This document shows, one piece after another, positions 58,612-64,000 of a DNA stretch of 64,000 bases (positions are counted from its first letter, which is position 1; every line of letters begins with the position of its first letter). The notes below the pieces were generated by a model, which did no database searches, had not been told where the DNA came from, and saw nothing but the letters and a program-made list of their open reading frames with translations. The DNA comes from Macrophomina tecta (lineage: Eukaryota > Ascomycota > Dothideomycetes > Botryosphaeriales > Botryosphaeriaceae). Where the stretch lies: positions 496,001 to 560,000 of the forward strand of contig JAKSGN010000022.1 of assembly GCA_024180945.1 (NCBI GenBank). Direction: 5' to 3'. A program made the translations under genes and the position numbers.

Positions 58612-60853
58612 TTAGGGTCGGGGAGAGTGTGTGTCAGAGTCGCACTCGTTGCTCTCAGAATCCTCAGCAGCCGCCGCAGTAGCTTTTTCAACGCCAATCT
58701 TGCTGATACCTTGGTAAATCACAACCATGTCGGTCTTGCCGTCCATGGTACGACGGACTTGAGCACGGAAGCTCCTGACAGGCTTGGTATTGAGGTCCTC
58801 CGTAACCTCGTCCGGGTGTGCGTCGCAGTAGGCCATAACAAACTTGCGCTTAAGCTCCTCAATACCACGCTTAAGAGAGCGGGCACCAAGCTCGGGGTTG
58901 TAACAAGACCTGGCAATGTGCTTGGACAGCTCGATGCCATCACCGAATTCCAAGTGTGAATGGCCGATGCAGCGCTTGACGGTAGGGTGACAATCAATAA
59001 GCAGACGGGACTCGTCGGCGAGCCTCATAAGCAGACTGTGGGTCAGGGCACACTGCTCAACCTCTGTAAAAGGAAGAAACGGAACAATAACATCAACACG
59101 CCCAGCGAAAGGCGGCTACCGAGAGTTAGTCATAGTACCTTCGCCTAAGGTATGGCGTGTGAACGTACGCCAAAGTGATCTTTGAATATCTCAAGTAACT
59201 CCTGGTGAAGCAGCTCCATCGACATGCTTGACTTAGGCTTGGCTGAATCCTCCGACAGCTTCTCCTTGTAGATGTTTTTGATGTTCTGATGGCCCAAATT
59301 CGTGGCCAAGACCCAGATAATCTTAGAGCAATCGATTGGTTTGTTATCGCGGCGGTCGCAATAAATACCTACCATTTTCAGTCCATGTGCCTCAAAAGTG
59401 CTGGTAAGTTCGAGGATGGAACACACCAGAGTCGCATATCAGAAGGAGTGAGTGACGGACATCTCGGGTAGTCTTGTCAAATTCCTCGAGAAAGACGATT
59501 GCGCGCTTTCCATCATGCTCCTTCAGGAAATTGTTAAGCTGAGAACCCTCATCGGAACGCTTATAGCCATTACGAGAGCCGAAGAGATCATTATCGTGTT
59601 TCATGTGTGTGCAATCGACAATGGTTATCTCGAGCGAGAGAAGTGTGCCCATTTGAGAGGCCATTTCAGTCTTGCCGTGGCCAGAAGGACCGGCGAAAGC
59701 CATGACAAGCGGATACTGAGAATTTGTGACAACATGAGAAAATACAGTTTCCTTGACAAGCTTTATGGCGTAGTCTTGTCCGATAAGATAGTGGTCAATG
59801 GTGAGTAGGGCGAACAGCTCGTAGACACCAGCCAGCTGCTTCTTCAGGCCCTGAAGAACTGCATTCCCTCTCTGAGCGCGCTCCAGAAGGTAAGCATAGG
59901 AGACGTTTAGTGCATTGTTGCAGATAGCAGACCACTGTGCGGTAGCACCCACGTTGTTGTTGAGCGCGGTGAGAGTAAGCTCGGGCTTAGCACCGGCTGA
60001 CAAGAGAAGCTTCACAATGGGCAAAGAGTCCTTCAGCTTCTTCGCAGCGCAAATGATAGTAAATGCAAGAGTAGGGATCTGGCAACAGAAGTTCTTGGTG
60101 GTAAGCAATGCATTGGGGTTAGCTCTGTACTCAATCAACAATTCGACGGACTGAAGGCTGTCATTGTTGATGGCGTATTCGATGGCGTAGAAGATTGGCG
60201 AAGCGCGGCCCACAATCTTGTCATTCATCTTGATCTTGACGTGATCAGGAACGTAGGTGCCGAGGTACTCTGCCAGGGCTTTGATGGAACACTTGTTTTG
60301 GAGGGCAGCGCAGACGGTGTCAATGTTAAAGCGCTTGGAGGAGACGCTGGCCAAAGCCTCATTTACGGGGATCTTGGGAGAAGCAAGGATGGGCAGCTCG
60401 AGCGAATCGGTAGCCACAGATGCTGTGCTAGCCGTGTCTTTGGCCTCCGGAGTGGGCCTGTTCAGCCGTATGCTCGGAGGTGAAGCCTCTCCAGGCTGGC
60501 GGGGGAGGCCCTGGTTGGCCTGCTGGCCCATCGTCGTACGGGGTTGCCTACCTACCATGGGCATATTGTTGATAGGGGAAGCGGATGGAGCCGGATGCGT
60601 CGGTGGTGTCAACGAAGCGGCGGGCTGTCTCTGAGCGCGGCGGTCGAGAATGATTTCGGGGGCCTTGTTGCGTGCACTGGGCCTGTCCTCACAGTCCTTG
60701 GCAAAGTCGGCCCAGCTTTGAGCTTGGTGCTGAACTTCCTCTGCGGCGCAGTGTTATGGTCAGCAATATGGAAGGCGATCAGCGGAGCTTACTGTACATC
60801 CAAAGAAAAGGCGTGCCTTGAGACTGGGGTGTAACAGTGCGACGGCCTGGCAT
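58612..60853 (-). CDS. ankyrin-repeat AAA+ ATPase (ClpB/Skd3-like)
   Basis: Four exons, 60793-60853, 59427-60740, 59169-59368 and 58612-59115, encode 692 residues. The N-terminal 130 residues are low-complexity. An ankyrin region follows (SPIFYAIEYAINNDSLQSVE, LLIEYRANPNALLTT, PIVKLLLSAGAKPELTLT). Then a single HCLR-type AAA+ module: DHYLIGQDYAIKLVKE, Walker A GPSGHGKTE (near residue 370), Walker B AIVFLEEFDK (near 438), sensor 1 region IIWVLATNLG, RRFAGRVDV-like region (here PPFAGRVDVIVPF) and sensor 2 GARSLKRGIEEL. This combination matches animal CLPB/Skd3 disaggregase in order, and related fungal proteins. No clear mitochondrial presequence is seen. Intron 3 uses donor GTACGT with a TGACTAAC branch site. 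The tail is acidic. Confidence 0.85.
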
Positions 60854-61727
60854 TGCGTCTCGCAGTGCTGACCTATAGAGCAAAGACTGTGATAAATGGA
60901 TTGTGATGCTGGGAGGAAGAAAAAAAGAAATAGAAGCCAGGCGCAAACACACGGCGGTGAAGTCTGTTTTCCCAAAGCAGACGCGCCAAAACCAGGCGCA
61001 AACGAGGGAGGAAGGCGCGGCCGGGCAGCAGCTGAACCACACGCGAGAGAAGCTTCTACAGGGCTCAGTCCCATTTCCAGATCTCGGGCGTACAGCTTCC
61101 CCCACGCCCGCTTTCGAGATGCCTGGCTGGGAGTCTTACTGTAGGTGAACAGACAGAATCCTCGGCTATCTACATCTCTTCTGTAGGCACTCCCAGTGGA
61201 CTTCCTTCGTTGACGAATCTCATCGATATAGGAGACTTCCAAGCTGATACATCGTGCGAGAATCTCATGAAATGCGGGTAAAGCGCTCCACGGCTTTGTT
61301 CTCGAATTGCTAGTGCTGCTCGACTGGATGTATGTTTGTAGATAACTGATGAGACGTTGAATGTACATGATCGTCATTGGGGTGTTGAGAAAAGATGGGC
61401 CAAGATGCAATCTCAGGGTATGCCATCATATGAGTACAACAAGAAAAAGAAATGACGTCGCCGAAGTCAAGGAAATGAGAAAAAAAAAGACGCCGGACGA
61501 TACAGAACGCCTCTCTTTCTACTCCTTCTTGCAGCATTACCCTCTCCCAGGATCTCGGCTATTCTAAGGGACTGAGGGTGAAGAAACACAAAGATTTTGC
61601 CCGGACAGGTATTCCTAAATACACTTGGTGAAGGGGGTCTCTTTGTTTTTCTTAAAGTACATTTCTAATACAGACTGCGCTCCCGAGGTTAATCGCAGAA
61701 AACTTAGGTGTATGGCAGTAGCAACGC
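60854..61727. promoter_or_regulatory. intergenic: ankyrin-AAA promoter and DNM1 3' side
   Basis: This 874-bp stretch lies between two minus-strand genes: the left part is the promoter and leader of the ankyrin-AAA gene, the right part the 3' flank of DNM1. No protein-like frame. Confidence 0.5.
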
Positions 61728-64000
61728 CTACCGGATTTCGCCAATAATAGCTGCTGCCTCCTTGTACATCTTGAGCATCTTCTCACACTTCTCACGTTCG
61801 GACTTGATGGCATCATCCTCATAAAGAAGTTCCTCGAACAAGGACTCCTTGTAGAGTTCGCTGACCAATCTGTTTTGTATCGAGTCCTTGGAGTGGTTTA
61901 CCAAAAGATGCATGACAGCCTTTGGCACCTGGTCGGCAATGGTCTCACGGACGATATTGAAGTAAGAAGAGATAAGACGACGAATGAGCTCGGTCTCAAG
62001 CGCCTCACGCTCAGTGAGCGCAGGTGGTTCGGGCTCCCCGGGCTGGGTACTGTCAGCAGAAACGCTTGACGATCTGGGCGGTTTACTTACGAAAGGAGTG
62101 TCATAGTCATTCCGTGGAATAGCCACTTCCGTCTCTTCTTGAGCAACCTCGAAGATTGGAGGACGCTCAGGTACGCGGTTGTCGCCTCTCCTGAAGCTGC
62201 CAGCAAAGCTGGGCTCCTGGTTTTGACTCACGTGCCTACTGCCAGGACGGTTGTCCAGTAGGGGCGAGGATGGAACATTGGGCATAGGCATTCCACCCTC
62301 CTTGCCGAAGAAGTAGTTGAGGAAACTATCCTTGGCAGTTCCGGGTTGTTGGAACCTGGGCGGCGATGCACCACGGGCACCGTTCAAAGCACTCGCAATG
62401 CCTGAGGCGGTAGCACCGCGACCAACGGCGGGGGACATGCTCCTGCTGTTCTTGCTGGCGTGACCGCGGATTGTCAAATTCGCCGCCTTTTCCCCGGGGA
62501 CTTCTGTCTCCTCTTGCTCGTTTTCAGGAGTCTCTGTCCCGTTCACGCCATTCAGTTCCTTCAAACGCCTCTTTTCCCGCTTCTTCTTCTCTTCCAACGC
62601 TGCAGCCTGTCGTTCCTTCTCCTGCCTATCCTGGATAACAGAAGACATGGCCGCAGCGGCGCCAAGGAAATTCGGGTGGTTAGTGTTGATGTACGCGCGT
62701 TGGATTGAAATGAGCGATTCCACATAGGTAGAGGCGGGCCCGAGTCTTTCGCGGAGAAGATCGGAGACAACCTCAATCAGTTTGGCCTGCAGACGAGGAT
62801 AGCGGCTAAGCTCGTTAGAGCCGCAAGTGTGGCAGATCTTGATCAATTCCTCATAGACAAGCTCAACACAGCGTTGACTGGGAGACTCAAGAAGCTTGAT
62901 TTGGGGTCTCACGAGCAGGTCGAAAGCCATTTCTGGGACGAACAAGCTTGGCCTGGGGCCAGTCGAGTTCCGAATGGCGGTTCGGATATCCAGAGTCGAC
63001 AGGTTCTGTGTGGGATCAATGGAGTCCAACGAATTGCCAAAGACGGAGTTGAAGATATAATAAATCCTGGCTCCACCGCAAAGCTCCCGCGTAGATATCT
63101 CCGAAGAAGTACCGTCTATGGATGAGATGAAGGACGAAGCAAAGCGAGTCATGAGCTGCAGAATGAGGGAACCGCGGTGTTCCTTGCCGATGAATGCAAC
63201 ATCTCCGTAACTCGCAAGCTCCTGCTGCGTCTGGCCCATCAGAGTGTTGAGGCGGGCCTTGATATCGGGCAGGCGCTCGCGAATATGCGCCATCAGAGTG
63301 GTATTCAAAGTCCTTGCCAAGAATTGAGTTCCGCAGCGGTTCGCCATGTTCCTGTACGCCGGGTGCTGCTTGAAGAAATCCCGCTCAGCTTGCAGGGCAT
63401 CGGCCAGAGACTTGTTCTCCTGGATGTCGTACTGCGAGCGGTTGACGACTCCAATGAAGCCCAACTTCAGTGGGTATACGCGGCCGGACAAGATGTCGAG
63501 CGCATTGGTTCCGTGGTCCATCAAGTCCAGCTTTGTGAGCACACCAATTGTCCTTCGTCCCATTGGATCGACATGGCGGGCGAGCTTGAGCGCTTCGGAG
63601 TTCACCAGATCAACGTTGGCGGGCGACACGGCTAGAATGATGCTGTTTGGCTTAGCGGTGTACTCGGTGATCAGGTTCCGGGTCTGCTTCTCGATGTCGG
63701 TCGGCTGGTCTCCAATGGGCACCTATTATCCTGGGGTTAGCTGGTTCGCCCGCGGTGAATGCCTGTGTTCCGCCCACCTTGGTAAGACCGGGCAAATCAA
63801 CCAGGGTCAAGCTCAGCACATGCGGCGAGTAGATCTTCAAGTTGATTGGCTGGCGGTTGATGCCTTTGTTGTTGCCCGCTATCCTTGCCGTCTCGTTCTC
63901 AATCTCGCGCCGCACTTCGCTGAAATCGAAGAACTTCTTCCCCGGAATGTGCAGGAACTCGGCCCACTCATCCTGGCCTGCAACACTTGCCGGGGTGTGG
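61728..64000 (-). CDS. DNM1: dynamin-related GTPase Dnm1 (5' end outside window)
   Basis: The minus-strand gene continues past the right edge. Exons in the window: 63778 to beyond 64000, 62091-63722 and 61728-62042. Intron 63723-63777 splits [16 protein letters not shown]. Intron 62043-62090 is 48 nt, has GTAAGT...CAG and no in-frame stop, so keeping it would add 16 residues. Visible GTPase motifs are DLPG (G3) and TKLD (G4); the P-loop is outside. The stalk includes [16 protein letters not shown] and [19 protein letters not shown]. The variable insert B has [12 protein letters not shown], which marks Dnm1/DRP1 rather than Vps1. The GED lies at the end ([20 protein letters not shown] onwards). 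Dnm1 drives mitochondrial and peroxisomal fission. Confidence 0.93.

Overview
The window is nuclear DNA from a filamentous ascomycete (Pezizomycotina). Evidence: spliced genes with mostly 48-110-nt introns, GTANGT-type donors and CTAAC/CTGAC branch sites; fungus-type orthologues (PFA4, ENV7, DPP5, NIF1-like, two-membrane-helix VPS10); no operons and no bacterial signals. A dothideomycete or eurotiomycete is my guess, but the class cannot be fixed from sequence reading alone. Exon limits were derived by hand from splice motifs, reading-frame closure and family similarity.

Layout. 1-4240: 3' end of the DHHC palmitoyltransferase PFA4 (+), a class I methyltransferase (-) and the vacuolar kinase ENV7 (+). 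5747-8382: secreted dipeptidyl-peptidase 5 (+). 8383-20232: almost 12 kb with no convincing gene except one possible small secreted Cys-rich ORF. 20233-22269: a bZIP factor with a predicted membrane segment (+). 22270-28648: 6.4 kb of simple-sequence, gene-free DNA. 28649-32635: a NIF1/DSF2-like Sel1-repeat protein (-) whose last exon lies beyond an apparent 2.3-kb intron. 33616-48947 is gene-rich: CCCH zinc-finger protein (-), NOC4 (-), ATP4 (+), membrane alpha/beta hydrolase (-), acyltransferase-fold protein (-), VPS10 (+). 48948-52028: another 3-kb gene-free gap. 52029-64000: bL21m (-), NSA2 (+), TFG2 (-), CSN4 (+), an ankyrin-AAA+ ATPase (-) and the 3' part of DNM1 (-), which runs off the right edge.

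Functional picture. The genes are mostly housekeeping: ribosome biogenesis (NOC4, NSA2, bL21m), mitochondria (ATP4, bL21m, DNM1), vacuole and membrane traffic (ENV7, VPS10, PFA4), transcription and regulation (TFG2, CSN4, bZIP, CCCH protein). Several sit in divergent pairs with 205-375 bp between start codons (NOC4/ATP4, bL21m/NSA2, TFG2/CSN4), so shared promoters are likely. There is no secondary-metabolite cluster, intact transposon, CRISPR array or recognisable tRNA/rRNA gene. The most unusual signals are the giant terminal intron of the NIF1-like gene, the membrane-anchored bZIP design, a pair of overlapping CGG-N8-CCG palindromes in the gene desert, and the Cys-rich ORF whose second half continues in another frame.
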